Part shown: positions 1 to 10,150 of the stretch, in pieces
Layout: every line of letters begins with the position of its first letter
Numbering within the stretch: position 1 is the stretch's first letter
DNA from: Sphingobacterium multivorum
GTDB taxonomy: Bacteria > Bacteroidota > Bacteroidia > Sphingobacteriales > Sphingobacteriaceae
DNA length: 64,000 nt
Reading direction: 5' to 3'
Assembly: GCF_900457465.1 (NCBI RefSeq)
Contig: NZ_UAUU01000002.1
Span: 186,001-250,000 of the forward strand
Made by a program: the position numbers and the translations under genes
Notes under the pieces: generated by a model
The model's database searches: none
Told to the model about the DNA's origin: nothing
Seen by the model: the letters and a program-made list of their open reading frames with translations, nothing else

Positions 1-804
1 TTCATATTTAGCGGGAAGTAATTTATCAGCTATCGTGCCACCGTTTATTCCACCGAGGGCCAAATTTAACAGGAGATAATGTGGTTGGGTAAATGGATTG
101 AATCCTGTACCGTCCCGATTGACCAATTGATCCATAGGGACGTGAAGCATTTCCATATCATCCACATAAAGCGTAATGGCATCTTCATCCCAAACCATGC
201 GCCAGATATGAAATTGATCTGCCCAAGCCTTTCCGCCAAGATCTTTGACTGCTTTTGTCTTACCGAACCAATGTGCTTTCCACCGTTGGTCAGTGCCAGT
301 TGCGATATTGGCTAATATATTGCCGCGATAATATTCCATGATATCTATTTCACCATTGGATGGCCATTCCTTGCTCGTGCCTAAAGTCCAGAATGCGGGC
401 CAAAGGCCCTCTCCAACAGGGATACGCGCGCGGATTTCAAAAATTCCGTATTTCCAGTGCTGCTTTCCTAAAGTATTTATCGAAGCCGAAGTATAGGTTA
501 TCTTTTTACGGCTGGCAATCCAATCAGAGCTGCCCTGAATAAAACCCGGATGATTACGTTGTTCTTTTTTTGCTTCAATAACCAACAGGCCATTACGACA
601 GGAAGCGTTTTCCTTTTGATACCACTGCTCTTCCCGGTTGCGTTTGAAACCTTCTTCGTAACTCCATTTAGTCGTGTCGGGTGCACCATTATAATCAAAT
701 TCATCCGACCAGACCAATTTATACTGCGGTAGGATGGGCTGTTGACTATAGGCGATAAAACAACTTGACAGCAAACTAAGACAGACAGATAAAAGTTTTT
801 TCAT
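1..804 (-). CDS. Glycoside hydrolase family 16 beta-glucanase (C-terminus beyond window)
   Basis: The frame is open from an ATG at 804 to the window edge (268 residues, incomplete). A signal peptide (about residues 1-20, MKKLLSVCLSLLSSC then FIAYSQ) is followed by a GH16 beta-jelly-roll. The family signature EIDIMEYY is visible near residues 154-161; in GH16 the two Glu are the nucleophile and acid/base. Aromatic segments such as WSDEFDY and EGLWPAFWTLG also fit. The family cleaves beta-1,3/1,4-glucans such as laminarin or lichenan, probably here outside the cell or in the periplasm. It follows SusC and SusD on the same strand, which fits a polysaccharide-utilisation locus. The exact substrate cannot be read from the sequence. 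Confidence 0.9.
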   Translation of the reverse strand, partial: MKKLLSVCLSLLSSCFIAYSQQPILPQYKLVWSDEFDYNGAPDTTKWSYEEGFKRNREEQWYQKENASCRNGLLVIEAKKEQRNHPGFIQGSSDWIASRKKITYTSASINTLGKQHWKYGIFEIRARIPVGEGLWPAFWTLGTSKEWPSNGEIDIMEYYRGNILANIATGTDQRWKAHWFGKTKAVKDLGGKAWADQFHIWRMVWDEDAITLYVDDMEMLHVPMDQLVNRDGTGFNPFTQPHYLLLNLALGGINGGTIADKLLPAKYE

Positions 805-960
805 GATTTAGTTTAAGTTTCTTTGAGTTAACTGCTCGTGATGATCAGTAAACAAAAATATCCCCCTTTTCCTACGTAGTCAAGGGGGATATTGAGTCAA
901 AAAGAGGGATATATTCGTATTTGTGTAATAATGAGATGACACATATCCCTTTTTATATTT

Positions 961-2958
961 CTACAAGCCGGTTGGGGCAGTTCCACTGATCAGTGACCAT
1001 CCTGGATTCTGATAAATAACGGAATTTTCTGCTGTTCCATCATCCGAAGCCAACTGGAAATGCTCGACGGCAATAGGTGCAAGATAATGCGCCATGGCAA
1101 ATTTCACCCCAGTATAAGACAGGGCATTGCTTCGGACCTCCAATGGTCTGAGGTATTCACTCCGTGCAGGATCTGAAACGACAGATTTATCATTGGTAGC
1201 GCCATAAATCAGCTGTTCGGGTTTGTACCAATCTTTCATCGGCCCCCAGAGTTTAAAGCCTTCAAAATGGTCTGCTGTTGTAATCAGCTGGTCCATCGCA
1301 CGCCAGCGCTTGAGATCCATCCAACGTAGACCTTCCGCCATGAGTTCGCTTCTGCGTTCGCGACGTATATTGTACAATGTAGGTGACACAAACTGTCCTG
1401 CAGAATACGCGCCCCAATCTTTCTTCTCTTTCTCCATTTGTGTTGCAGCAATGGTTGCATTGAAATCTTGGTCGACCTTAGCACGTGTACGCAATGAGCG
1501 CCAATAGGCCTGCGCCTTCGTATCTAAATTTTGATTCTTTTCGAAACAGGCCTCCATATAATTGAGGTAAGCTTCGGTAGCTCGGAAGGTAATACTACCC
1601 GTAAATCCCTGTCCGTTTAGCGTTTGTAAACCGTCGTATGAAATACCTTTACGTATAGTATACCCCGTTGTATAACGTCTTTCCCAATCGGTATCGTAAA
1701 CAGTCGGTGTGGGTTCAATAAGGGTATAGTGCGTACCTTGTCCAATATTGACCAATACATTCTTTTGGCCGGGCTCTTTTAAAAACAATTGTAAACGACC
1801 ATCGCGATTTTTCCGAACATCTGCGATGTAATCATCGCCCGCATAACCACTGCCGGAAGCGTAAATAGGCAGTCCATTGGACATCAGGAAGCTTTCAACA
1901 AGGCCGCGTGTCAAACCAACCGCATAATTGCCACGCTGTGCATATACCGGTACATTGTGTGTCACCAAACTCTGGTTGTATTGTCGCCACAAAAGTACTT
2001 CGCCATAGCTGGACATATCCACGGCACCAAACATACTGAAGTAAGGATTCTCATTGTTGGCAGATTCTATTATTCCGGTGTTGCTCACCAGCGGCACATT
2101 GTCAGCAACCGCAGCTGCCGATTCCATGGCCTGCGTTAAAAAGTAGTCGATCTCTCCGGCAATACTTCCCGTCGGAAATGCATAATTGCTATTGTATGAT
2201 TTTGCCGCACCAGGCCATCCTGGTCCTTTAGGGACGAATGCGGTTCCGCTAAAGTATTTGAGCCAGGTACCTTCGTACAAAGCTACTCGGGACTTGAACA
2301 GCTGGGCTACATTTTTTGAGATCCGCTGTTTCTTGCCATCGGGAGAACTTTGGTTCAGCAAGGTAATGGCCGAATCCAAGTCTGAAAGTATAAAACGCGC
2401 GACTTCATTTCTTGGTGAACGCTTGCTCGCTTCCACTAAAATACTCTTATCCTTATCCGACATCACATTGCGAATAATCGGAAAATCGCCCAAGGCCTGC
2501 AATTTCCCAAAGTAAACATAAGCCCGTAAAAAATAGGCTTCACCGATATAATGTGCTATGTTACTGGAATTTCCGAGAATACGATTTTCCTTCCATTTGG
2601 GAACCACCGTATTGATAAAATAATTCATCTGATAAATACTTGAAAAATCCCAGTCACCGCCGTTCGATCCAACGCGCCATTGGCCTGGAATAAACTTATT
2701 ATCGAGTGTTGGAGTAGCCATATTGTCTGTATTTCCGTCGATGCCGAACGTGCCAAAGGACCAGTTGCCATGCGAAGGAAACAGTCCAGCATATTGATTT
2801 ACGGTATAAGCAGCAAGTTGTGATTCCTCATCCAGATACGCTTCAGGTATGATGGACGAAGGGGGTGCAATATCCAAATATTTATTGCAGGAAGCTAGGC
2901 CTACCAAAGCGACAAGGCCCAATTGCATCAATCTAAAAATAGTACTATTGAATTTCAT
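961..2958 (-). CDS. RagB/SusD-type glycan-binding lipoprotein
   Basis: A 665-residue SusD family protein. I chose the ATG at 2958 because it gives a lipoprotein signal (MKFNSTIFRLMQLGLVALVG, then LASCNKYL); the frame also extends upstream without a sensible leader. The SusD N-terminus (CNKYLDIAPPS), TPR-like helices (YFLRAYVYFGKLQALGDFP) and the C-terminal RRERRSELMAEGLRWMDLKRW motif are typical. SusD proteins sit on the outer face of the outer membrane as a lid on the SusC transporter and bind oligosaccharides. It starts 11 bases after the SusC stop and precedes the GH16 gene, so the three are probably co-transcribed. Confidence 0.93.
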   Translation of the reverse strand: MKFNSTIFRLMQLGLVALVGLASCNKYLDIAPPSSIIPEAYLDEESQLAAYTVNQYAGLFPSHGNWSFGTFGIDGNTDNMATPTLDNKFIPGQWRVGSNGGDWDFSSIYQMNYFINTVVPKWKENRILGNSSNIAHYIGEAYFLRAYVYFGKLQALGDFPIIRNVMSDKDKSILVEASKRSPRNEVARFILSDLDSAITLLNQSSPDGKKQRISKNVAQLFKSRVALYEGTWLKYFSGTAFVPKGPGWPGAAKSYNSNYAFPTGSIAGEIDYFLTQAMESAAAVADNVPLVSNTGIIESANNENPYFSMFGAVDMSSYGEVLLWRQYNQSLVTHNVPVYAQRGNYAVGLTRGLVESFLMSNGLPIYASGSGYAGDDYIADVRKNRDGRLQLFLKEPGQKNVLVNIGQGTHYTLIEPTPTVYDTDWERRYTTGYTIRKGISYDGLQTLNGQGFTGSITFRATEAYLNYMEACFEKNQNLDTKAQAYWRSLRTRAKVDQDFNATIAATQMEKEKKDWGAYSAGQFVSPTLYNIRRERRSELMAEGLRWMDLKRWRAMDQLITTADHFEGFKLWGPMKDWYKPEQLIYGATNDKSVVSDPARSEYLRPLEVRSNALSYTGVKFAMAHYLAPIAVEHFQLASDDGTAENSVIYQNPGWSLISGTAPTGL

Positions 2959-2969
2959 AATGAATCGAC

Positions 2970-5900
2970 TTAAAATGTAACACTTAAACCTGCAGACCAT
3001 ACTTTTGTCAATGGATAAACCGTTCCGTTGCTTCCGCCATCAATAGTTTCGGGATCAAACATTCCCGCTACACTTGAGGCCGGTCCAGATATTTTCTCCG
3101 GAAACGTATACGCGTAGACGCTCCACACCAAAAACGTTTGGTTGTTTCTTTCGGTAAGGTATAGCCTAGCTGAATATTTTTTATGCGGATATAGGCTGCA
3201 TTTTGCAAAAAGCGCGTCTGCGTCTGTTGATTTTTGGAGGTTCCAAAAACAGGACGTGCGTAATACGCATCAAGATTTTCGCCCAATGGATTGTCTGCGG
3301 TACGGAAATAATCAAGATGATCGACCAAGCCCGTTGACCACCATTTTGAAGTTGCTCCCCAAAAATAATAGCCACCTTGCCAATAGTCGCGTTTCATGAC
3401 ACCTTGCATGAAAACACTAAAATCAAAATTTTTGTAATCCGCATTCAGATTCAATCCAAAGGAGTAACGCGGCGTGCTGTTTCCAATCACACGACGATCA
3501 CCAGGATCGGCCTCTGTATTGCTTCCACCATCTATTTTTCCGTCGCCATTCAAATCCGCATACATGATATCGCCTGCCCCCCATTGTGTTCCTAATGCAT
3601 TTTGTCCACCATTGGGCAAGCTCGCCAGATGTTGACTCATCTGTTCCTCTGTCTTTGCGATACCAAGGGTTTGATATCCCCATATTTCACCTAACTTTTG
3701 GCCTTCCCGATAGTTTGATAATGACCCTATTGCGTTTGGATAGCGTGTTACTGTTGTGGTATAATCCGACAGGAGAAACTTTGCTCCATATGCGAAACCA
3801 CTGGCTGTACGGTCATTCCAGCCCAGTGTAGCTTCAAACCCTCTTGTTTTTAAGTCGGTATTATTTGTTTGAGGAACCTGGGTTCCTAATGTATTAGGCA
3901 ACTGTGGAGCTGGGCCGACCATATTAAATGTTTTCCGTTCGAAGACCTCAAAAGACCCAGAAAGTCGGCTATTTAAAAAAAGCAAAATCGACGCCTAAGT
4001 TTTTGGTATTGATGGATTCCCAGGTCAATAAGGCACTTACCAAGCCTGGAGCCGAAGCAGAATTTGGTCGAGCATTATTAATTAGCCAAGCGCCATTGGC
4101 TGTACCCGTTGGTTGCGTGACATAAGTCGGATACCAGACATCGGTATTTTGATTACCCAGTTCTCCGTAGGAAGCTCTTAATTTCAGCATATTAATAAAT
4201 GGTGCCGACTCTGCAATAAAGTTTTCTTTGGCGATGTTCCATCCTGCAGAAACTGAAGGAAACCAGCCCCAGCGGCTATCGCTGCGGAAGCGTGATGAAC
4301 CGTCATAACGCAAATTAGCTTCCAATAGGTATTTTTCTGCATAATTGTAATTCAATCGGCCGAAGAAACCCGCTGTTGCCCATTTTTGATATTCGCCAGA
4401 TACAGAAGGCACTACTGCTTTTCCATTGATGTCTGTGCCGGAGGTCAGATTCAATACCGGTTGATCCGGGATAATGATTCCGTCGCGTTGCACACCGAGA
4501 TTGCGATAGGCCGTGTGTTCAATCTGACCACCGACCATAACTTTAACATGATGGTCGCCCCAGCTCTTATCGTAATCAGAAAAGATATTAATGTTATAGT
4601 AGTTTTCCTTTAAACCAAATTCGTACACATTGGATGAGTTTTTATACAGATACGGATCACCATTCACGTCATGGTTGTAAAGACGCTGCGAGTCCCAATG
4701 ACGAAATTGAGTTGTGGTTCTATAGTTAAAATTACCAGTTGTACGCCATCCTTTAATAGGTTCGAGGATGAGTTGTAACTGTTGGTAAATGTAATCCTTA
4801 CTTGATTTATCCTGTCCGCCTTCTTTCATGGCAAGTGCAGGTGAGGGAGAACTGAACAAGTATCCATTTGGATCATACAGAGGCAGCGTTGGCCAGCCCT
4901 GTCTGCCTAAATCATCATAAAAACTATTGGTCAATGCAGCCGGACGGTCGTAGTCTTCACGCACCAATCGCGCGTTGTAATTTACCTGAAAGATGTCAGA
5001 TACTTTAGAATTGATTTTAGCAGCAACAGCGTAACGGTCGTAATGATCCGTATTGAAGGCCATCAACCCTTGTTGTTTCATAATATTACCTGAAAGGTAA
5101 TAAGTTGTTTTTTCGGTTCCACCATTGAGGCTTAGGTTGTGCTCCTGAGCAAAAGCCTGATCCCGATACATGACATCGAACCAATCGTTGTTGTCGTTAC
5201 CATAGGCATATCCTTCAGCCCAATACAATTTATTGTTTGGATCGACTATCGTCGAATTTTTCAGGCTTCCGTTTTGATAATCCAGGATGCGCTGCAGATG
5301 CTCCGCGGAGAAATGTGGTGAACCACCTGCGTTGACTTCGGCCTGATTAAAGTATTGCGCAAATGTATAAGAATCCATCATCTTCGGCATTAATGTTGGG
5401 GCATTCATACGAAAGCTATTATTATAATTTACCGATGTACGTCCAGCCTTTCCAGATTTTGTAGTAACTAAAATAACCCCAAAGGCAGCTCTAGAGCCGT
5501 AAATTGAAGCCGCTCCAGCATCTTTTAATACAGATACGCTTTCAATATCCTGTGGATTTAGTGCCGCCAAAGACCCTTCAGAACCATCGATTAAAATCAG
5601 TGGTGCCGAAGAAGAGGTTCCGATGGTGCCCGTCCCCCGGATATTAATGGATGGATTGGTTTCCATCGTTCCCGAGTTTTGGGAAATATTTAGTCCTGGT
5701 GCCAGTCCTTGCAGTGCCTGGATCGCATTTCTTACCGGCCTATTTTCTAGTTGCTTGGCATCCACCACCGCAACCGAACCGGTCAGGTTTGTTTTTTTCT
5801 GCGAACCGAAACCGACCACCACCACTTCATCCAAAACATCTCCTTCGGAAGCATCAAGTTGCACGTTAAGCTCGTAGTTCCCTTGGCTGATCTGTTTGAG

Positions 5901-6173
5901 CTGACTGAATTCAAAGCGCTGTTTCGCATAACCTAGAAAGGTAAATTCTAATGCCGTGACTGTGGCAGCACTGATCGTATATTTTCCCTGTGTATCTGTT
6001 TGTGCTTGCACTGTGGAACCGATATTTTTGACGGTCACTCCGGCCAGTGGCCTATTATTTTCGGTAACCTGGCCCCGTACAGTTATTGACTGCGCATAAG
6101 TCTGCTGTAAGCTTAAAAGTAAAAAGCAGATACAACAAAGCCAGCACGGTGTGAATACTATTTTTCTTTTCAT
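2970..6173 (-). pseudogene. SusC/RagA-type TonB-dependent transporter, frame broken three times
   Basis: The N-terminal part (from ATG 6173) has a signal peptide ending TYAQ, a carboxypeptidase-like plug extension, a TonB-box-like LDEVVVVGFGSQKK and a plug domain (LIDGSEGSLAALNPQDIESV). The frame breaks at an A7 run (3975-3981), an A5 run (3130-3134) and GGCCGG (3078-3083). Removing one base at each gives a continuous 1066-residue protein that ends with the expected barrel C-terminus (WSAGLSVTF, stop 2970). The family imports oligosaccharides across the outer membrane with SusD and TonB energy. The pattern suggests sequencing error rather than decay, but a real pseudogene cannot be excluded. 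Confidence 0.88.
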
Positions 6174-6774
6174 AAGTAAAACTGTTTAGTAATTAAAATA
6201 TTTTGATGAAGCGTAGTACGGCAATATGAGGTAGCATTATTGCGTTTCTTTGGGAATTCAAGGATCAAACAATCCACTTTTGATTGGTAAATTCATCATA
6301 ATTAAACTTGGTTATTTAGCTGTTTTTGAGTTTTAGCCAGCTTACTTTTCCTACACCTATTTTTTATATGATTTGGAGCGGGTATTCAGCTAATCAGGCA
6401 AACACTCTTGGTTATTTAATATTGCCAACACCATAAAATGTCGTATTGACACTTGCAATATTATCAAAAACGTTACAACGGAAGGGGGGTAAAATCTTCT
6501 TATTTTAAGGGGCAAATTCGTCAAATCAGGCTTTTTGCCCTCAAAAAAAGCCGCATCTCCCGACGCAGCTAAACAACCTATATATTTATTTATAGTGAAT
6601 GACTAAAATGAAAATTGAACTTCAAAATGCATAAAGAACATAAGATCAATTTTGTTAGCTCCGTGCCAAATACCATACCATAGGGTCCTCTAGTTCATTT
6701 ATACCTTCTGAAGCGCATTATAGCCTAATTTAGGATCTGCTTCAAAAAATGAAATGTACGTATGCGAACAGTTA
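6174..6774. other. Long non-coding gap between SusC and the sigma-factor operon
   Basis: No convincing complete gene. On the minus strand, the last codons before a TAG at 6603-6605 read NKIDLMFFMHFEVQFSF, which resembles the C-terminal beta-strand of an outer-membrane protein ending in Phe. Stops interrupt this frame a short distance upstream. This may be the tail of a decayed barrel gene, and the terminator at 6543-6569 lies 33 bases beyond it. The rest, next to the SusC start, is AT-rich and probably holds the SusC promoter; I could not pin it down. Confidence 0.3.
6543..6569 (-). terminator. Rho-independent terminator, minus strand
   Basis: An 8-bp stem (6550-6557 with 6562-6569, two G-T pairs) closes a four-base loop and is followed on the minus strand by seven T. 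It would end transcripts coming from the sigma/anti-sigma operon or from the decayed gene just upstream. Confidence 0.7.
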
Positions 6775-6796
6775 TTATTCGAATTGTTCACATACG
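6759..6796. repeat. Inverted repeat, 12-bp arms
   Basis: Arms 6759-6770 and 6785-6796 pair over 12 positions (one G-T) around a 14-base loop. It overlaps the end of the small reading frame after the anti-sigma gene. There is no T tail, so it may be an RNA processing or stability hairpin rather than a terminator. Confidence 0.45.
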
Positions 6797-6900
6797 AACA
6801 GCACATTAGAAATGAAATAGAAGATTAGTACGCCCAGAGGCGCTCCCTGATGCGAAGCTGTACCGAACATGCCCCAAACGAAAGCCGAGCGATTCCGCAT
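6775..6900 (-). CDS. Possible small hydrophobic protein, coupled to the anti-sigma gene
   Basis: A 41-codon frame whose ATG (6900) overlaps the anti-sigma stop as TAATG, an arrangement typical of translational coupling. The product is basic at the start (MRNRSAF) and has a hydrophobic stretch LGVLIFYFISNVLFV at residues 22-36. I recognise no family. It is short and could be chance, so confidence is low. Confidence 0.25.
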   Translation of the reverse strand: MRNRSAFVWGMFGTASHQGAPLGVLIFYFISNVLFVCEQFE

Positions 6901-8114
6901 TACAAACTCATTCCCAAGGTAAACGCAACGCCTTTAGATTCCAGATCTACATTTCCGTAACCTATCCCTGTCAAAGGCATTTTAACAAAAGGTTTTACGC
7001 CAATATTAATTTTATCGTTAATTTTCTTCTCAATGGAAATCGAGAAATCGGCAACACCAAAGATATGCTGGTTCTCTCCATTCACTTCATAGACGGCACT
7101 TTTCTGAGATCCGCCATAGCTACCTCCACCTTCGTAGTCGAAGGTATATTTTTCCTTTAGCATAAAATAGCTCGAAAGTCCTGCACTGACATTGAACTTC
7201 ACTTTTTTACCTTTCAAAACCGTATAACTCGCTGTCAGTGGTACATCAAGAACATCACATACAGCGCTCACATTGCTCGGCAATTGTGCCATTTCCGGTG
7301 GATTTGATGGCGCATAAAATTTATACGCTGACGTATAATTCTTTTTAGCGTAGGTAGCACCCACAGACACACGCAGTGCTTTTGTGAGGGGATAGGAATA
7401 GGCCAAACCGATATTTTCACTAAGGGAGGATTTACCTGCCCCCCGCACGCTTGTCAGATCTGGCCCGGCCAAGAAACTAACAACCGACCGCTCTCTTTCC
7501 TGCGCATTGGATCCCACACTTTCTTTAGGCTGATAAATGGCTGCCAGACGCTCCCCTGTCCCTTCAACCGGTTCTTCTCTTAAGTTGAAATGAGGCAATC
7601 TTTGATTGTTATATTCCATGGTTGGAATTGTGAATACAGTATTTAGTTTTCTTTCTTGCCCGACTATCGGATTTGCATCGGCTATCTTCTCCAAACGGAT
7701 ATCTTGCAGTACGATGGTTTCATTTGAAATCTGGAACACATTATTCGCACGTTTGTTCGGCTGAAATGCAATCCAATCTTGATCCCGTTTGGTTTCGTCT
7801 GGCGAATACTCCTTAGGTTGAACAGTTTTGTTCTCCGGAACCTCCTTTTCAGGCGAAATACCGGCTGTATTTATTTCACCTGGTAAATTATTGGTTTTAA
7901 ATAACGCGCTATTCCAAACAAAAAAGATCGTTAAAACTGCTGCAAGTGTAGCTGCCAAGCTCGTTAAGACGACGATCTTTCGTCTCTTTACACGCCTTTC
8001 ATTGTCCAATCGCGATTCTATATCTTGCCAATGTGATTCATCAAAGTCAAAGTTAGCATCACTTAAGCCCGACCTAAATAGCTCATCAATCTTATTCTTA
8101 TCCTTTTCCATCAT
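6900..8114 (-). CDS. Anti-sigma-like protein with C-terminal outer-membrane-barrel-type domain
   Basis: 404 residues. The N-terminus is soluble and charged (DELFRSGLSDANFDFDESHWQ), then basic (RRVKRRK) before one membrane helix at about residues 49-68. A Pro/Lys-rich linker follows, then a region with alternating barrel-like strands (NIGLAYSYPLTKALRVSVGA and the final GVAFTLGMSL). This layout is common in Bacteroidota immediately after an ECF sigma gene, where the N-terminal part is thought to hold the sigma factor. The ATG at 8114 overlaps the sigma stop as ATGA, so the pair is probably coupled and works together. Whether the C-terminal domain is a real barrel or a periplasmic beta-domain is unresolved. 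Confidence 0.65.
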   Translation of the reverse strand: MMEKDKNKIDELFRSGLSDANFDFDESHWQDIESRLDNERRVKRRKIVVLTSLAATLAAVLTIFFVWNSALFKTNNLPGEINTAGISPEKEVPENKTVQPKEYSPDETKRDQDWIAFQPNKRANNVFQISNETIVLQDIRLEKIADANPIVGQERKLNTVFTIPTMEYNNQRLPHFNLREEPVEGTGERLAAIYQPKESVGSNAQERERSVVSFLAGPDLTSVRGAGKSSLSENIGLAYSYPLTKALRVSVGATYAKKNYTSAYKFYAPSNPPEMAQLPSNVSAVCDVLDVPLTASYTVLKGKKVKFNVSAGLSSYFMLKEKYTFDYEGGGSYGGSQKSAVYEVNGENQHIFGVADFSISIEKKINDKINIGVKPFVKMPLTGIGYGNVDLESKGVAFTLGMSL

Positions 8115-8689
8115 CTTTTCTCCTCCGTTTTACCAAATTTTACCCCTTGAACTTCCACCATTTCCGCCAGTCTACCACGTGCTTTATGCAGATTAGATTT
8201 TGATGTTCCAATGGCAATTCCCAGCATGCCACTAATTTCTTCGTGTCCATAACCATCGATCGCATAGAGATTGAACACTGTTCTGTAGGCAGGTGGAAGC
8301 TGCTGTACCATCGCTAATAAATCTTCATAGTTTAACTTTTGACTGATGCTATCATCCTCAATAATGGTATGCTCATACATGGATACATCTACCAAGATGC
8401 CCTGTTTAATCTTTGCCCGATAAAAATCAATTGCAGTATTTGTCATGATTTTTTTGATCCATATGGAAAAAGGCTTCTGAAAATCATATTTGTTGATATT
8501 TTTAAAAACCTTGAAAAAGCCTTCATTTAAAATACTGATAGCATCTTCCCTGTTATTAGCGTAGCGCAGACATATCCCTAAAGACATAGCGTAGTAGATG
8601 GTGTAAAGATCTTTCTGAGCCCTGCGGTCCTCATCAATACATCCTTTAATAATATGGATAGATTTTTCGTCAACTTCTGTTATCGCCAC
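8111..8689 (-). CDS. ECF-type RNA polymerase sigma factor
   Basis: Region 2 is visible around DEDRRAQKDLYTIYYAMSLG and region 4 around LPPAYRTVFNLYAIDGYGHE followed by a helix-turn-helix (EEISGMLGIAIGTSKSNLHK). I chose a GTG at 8689, which gives a 192-residue protein starting at VAITEVDEK, the usual size for this group. An upstream TTG at 8794 would add 35 basic residues that do not look like family sequence. It directs core polymerase to its own regulon and is probably restrained by the overlapping anti-sigma gene. It is divergent from the lipoprotein gene at 8852. Confidence 0.85.
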   Translation of the reverse strand: MAITEVDEKSIHIIKGCIDEDRRAQKDLYTIYYAMSLGICLRYANNREDAISILNEGFFKVFKNINKYDFQKPFSIWIKKIMTNTAIDFYRAKIKQGILVDVSMYEHTIIEDDSISQKLNYEDLLAMVQQLPPAYRTVFNLYAIDGYGHEEISGMLGIAIGTSKSNLHKARGRLAEMVEVQGVKFGKTEEKR

Positions 8690-8851
8690 TCGATATTGCT
8701 TCTTTCTTTTGATAAATATAGTATTAAGTCTTATACGAGAGGATAATCGAAAAGGTTGCCTCCAAAAAATATTTTTTTTCAACTCAATTTCCAAGCAACC
8801 TTTTCACTGACCTGATCGTAATATCAAGACATTATTTTAAAACATACCATT

Positions 8852-9709
8852 ATGAAATCAAACCAAAAACAAGTCAAATTAACTTTTATAGGTGGTCTAT
8901 TGACCTTAACATTGTTTTCTGCATGTTCAAAAAGCGATGGTGAACCTGGCAATGTCGAAAATAAAAACAAGGGCGTGCAAATGTCTGCCAATACCCAATT
9001 TGGTAATATTCTGACCGATGCCGACGGTAAAACACTCTATTTCTTTTCGAATGATACAAAAGGAGCTTCGACCTGCAGCGGTAATTGTCTGGCCACTTGG
9101 CCGGTTTATTACAGCAGTGAAACAAGCACAGACCTAAAAATTGACAAAAGCCTGATCGGTGAAATAACACGTGAAGATGGCTCGAAACAAAACACATTTA
9201 AGGGCTGGCCGCTTTACTATTATGCAGGCGATAGTCAATCCGGTCAGGTGAAAGGAGATGCTGTCAATAAAATATGGTACGTGGCCAAACCTGATTATTT
9301 ACTCATGGTTGCGAATGCGCAACTTATCGGACACGATACTAAAAACTATTTAGGCGACTATACCGAAGGAACCGGAAAAACAATTTACCTGACCGATGAT
9401 AAGGGCAGAACGTTGTATGCCTTTAAACCCGACAAATTCAACAAAAACAATTATACTGCTGCAGATTTCAGTAATGATGCGATCTGGCCTATCTTTCAAA
9501 AAGAGACTGGAGCTCTGCCTTCGCTTGTTCGTACGGCTGACATCGCTGTCATTACCGTCTATGGAAAGAAACAATTAACGTTCAAAGGATGGCCCTTATA
9601 TTACTTCGGCCAGGATACACAGCGTGGAGATAATAAAGGGATAAGTTTCCCACGCGTTGGCGTTTGGCCAATCGTAAACGACAACTCTACCGTTGCCCCT
9701 GCTAACTAA
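8852..9709 (+). CDS. COG4315-type secreted-repeat lipoprotein
   Basis: 285 residues with a lipobox LFSACSK at about residue 25. It carries two related units of the PF03640 type: the first has FGNILTDADGKTLYFFSND and CSGNCLATWP, the second DDKGRTLYAFKPD and ends similarly, each with FKGWPLYYF or FKGWPLYYY. The first unit has a Cys pair (CSGNC) that the second lacks. The biochemical role of the family is not established; members often lie beside cytochromes and electron-transfer genes, as here. It heads a plus-strand cluster with 9733, 10151 and 10720. Confidence 0.8.
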   Translation: MKSNQKQVKLTFIGGLLTLTLFSACSKSDGEPGNVENKNKGVQMSANTQFGNILTDADGKTLYFFSNDTKGASTCSGNCLATWPVYYSSETSTDLKIDKSLIGEITREDGSKQNTFKGWPLYYYAGDSQSGQVKGDAVNKIWYVAKPDYLLMVANAQLIGHDTKNYLGDYTEGTGKTIYLTDDKGRTLYAFKPDKFNKNNYTAADFSNDAIWPIFQKETGALPSLVRTADIAVITVYGKKQLTFKGWPLYYFGQDTQRGDNKGISFPRVGVWPIVNDNSTVAPAN

Positions 9710-9732
9710 ACCAAAACTAACTATTCAAACTT

Positions 9733-10140
9733 ATGGCACAAAATCTAAAAACCGTAAATCCTTGCCTCAGAGCACATCGTTACCTAGTCATTTTTTTCTT
9801 TACCTTAACAGTTCTCTCCTTCTCCGCCTGTACCAAAAAGCAGGCGCAAGAACTTACGAACAATCCGGATAACGGCACTGAAACTGTGACGGTACTAAAT
9901 GTGTCTTACACGAATTTTTCTAAAGCACTCTTTGAAACGAAATGTAGTTCGTGCCACGCGACAGGACGTTCGGCAAGTGGACGATGGACGTTCAGTGGTT
10001 ATATCTCCGTCAAAGACAATATTGCAAAGATTAATAATGCGGTACTGGTGACCAAATCCATGCCACTAGGCAGCTCACTCTCCGCAAAAGAAATAGAACT
10101 GCTGGATGCATGGATCAAAAGGAATTCACCTGAAAACTAA
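9733..10140 (+). CDS. Single-haem c-type cytochrome lipoprotein
   Basis: 135 residues. A signal peptide runs to a lipobox-like FSACTKK. One haem-binding CXXCH motif is seen (KCSSCHATG), and SMPLGSSLSAKEIELLDAWI near the C-terminus fits a cytochrome c fold with the Met axial ligand in SMP. It is probably membrane-tethered on the periplasmic side and carries electrons. It lies 23 bases after the lipoprotein gene and 10 bases before the YceI gene, so all are probably one operon. Confidence 0.85.
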   Translation: MAQNLKTVNPCLRAHRYLVIFFFTLTVLSFSACTKKQAQELTNNPDNGTETVTVLNVSYTNFSKALFETKCSSCHATGRSASGRWTFSGYISVKDNIAKINNAVLVTKSMPLGSSLSAKEIELLDAWIKRNSPEN

Positions 10141-10150
10141 TGTTAGGCAT

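Noticed and set aside
3975..3981. Programmed frameshift in SusC
   Set aside because: The gene has two further breaks of the same kind and other genes show the same pattern; error or decay fits better.
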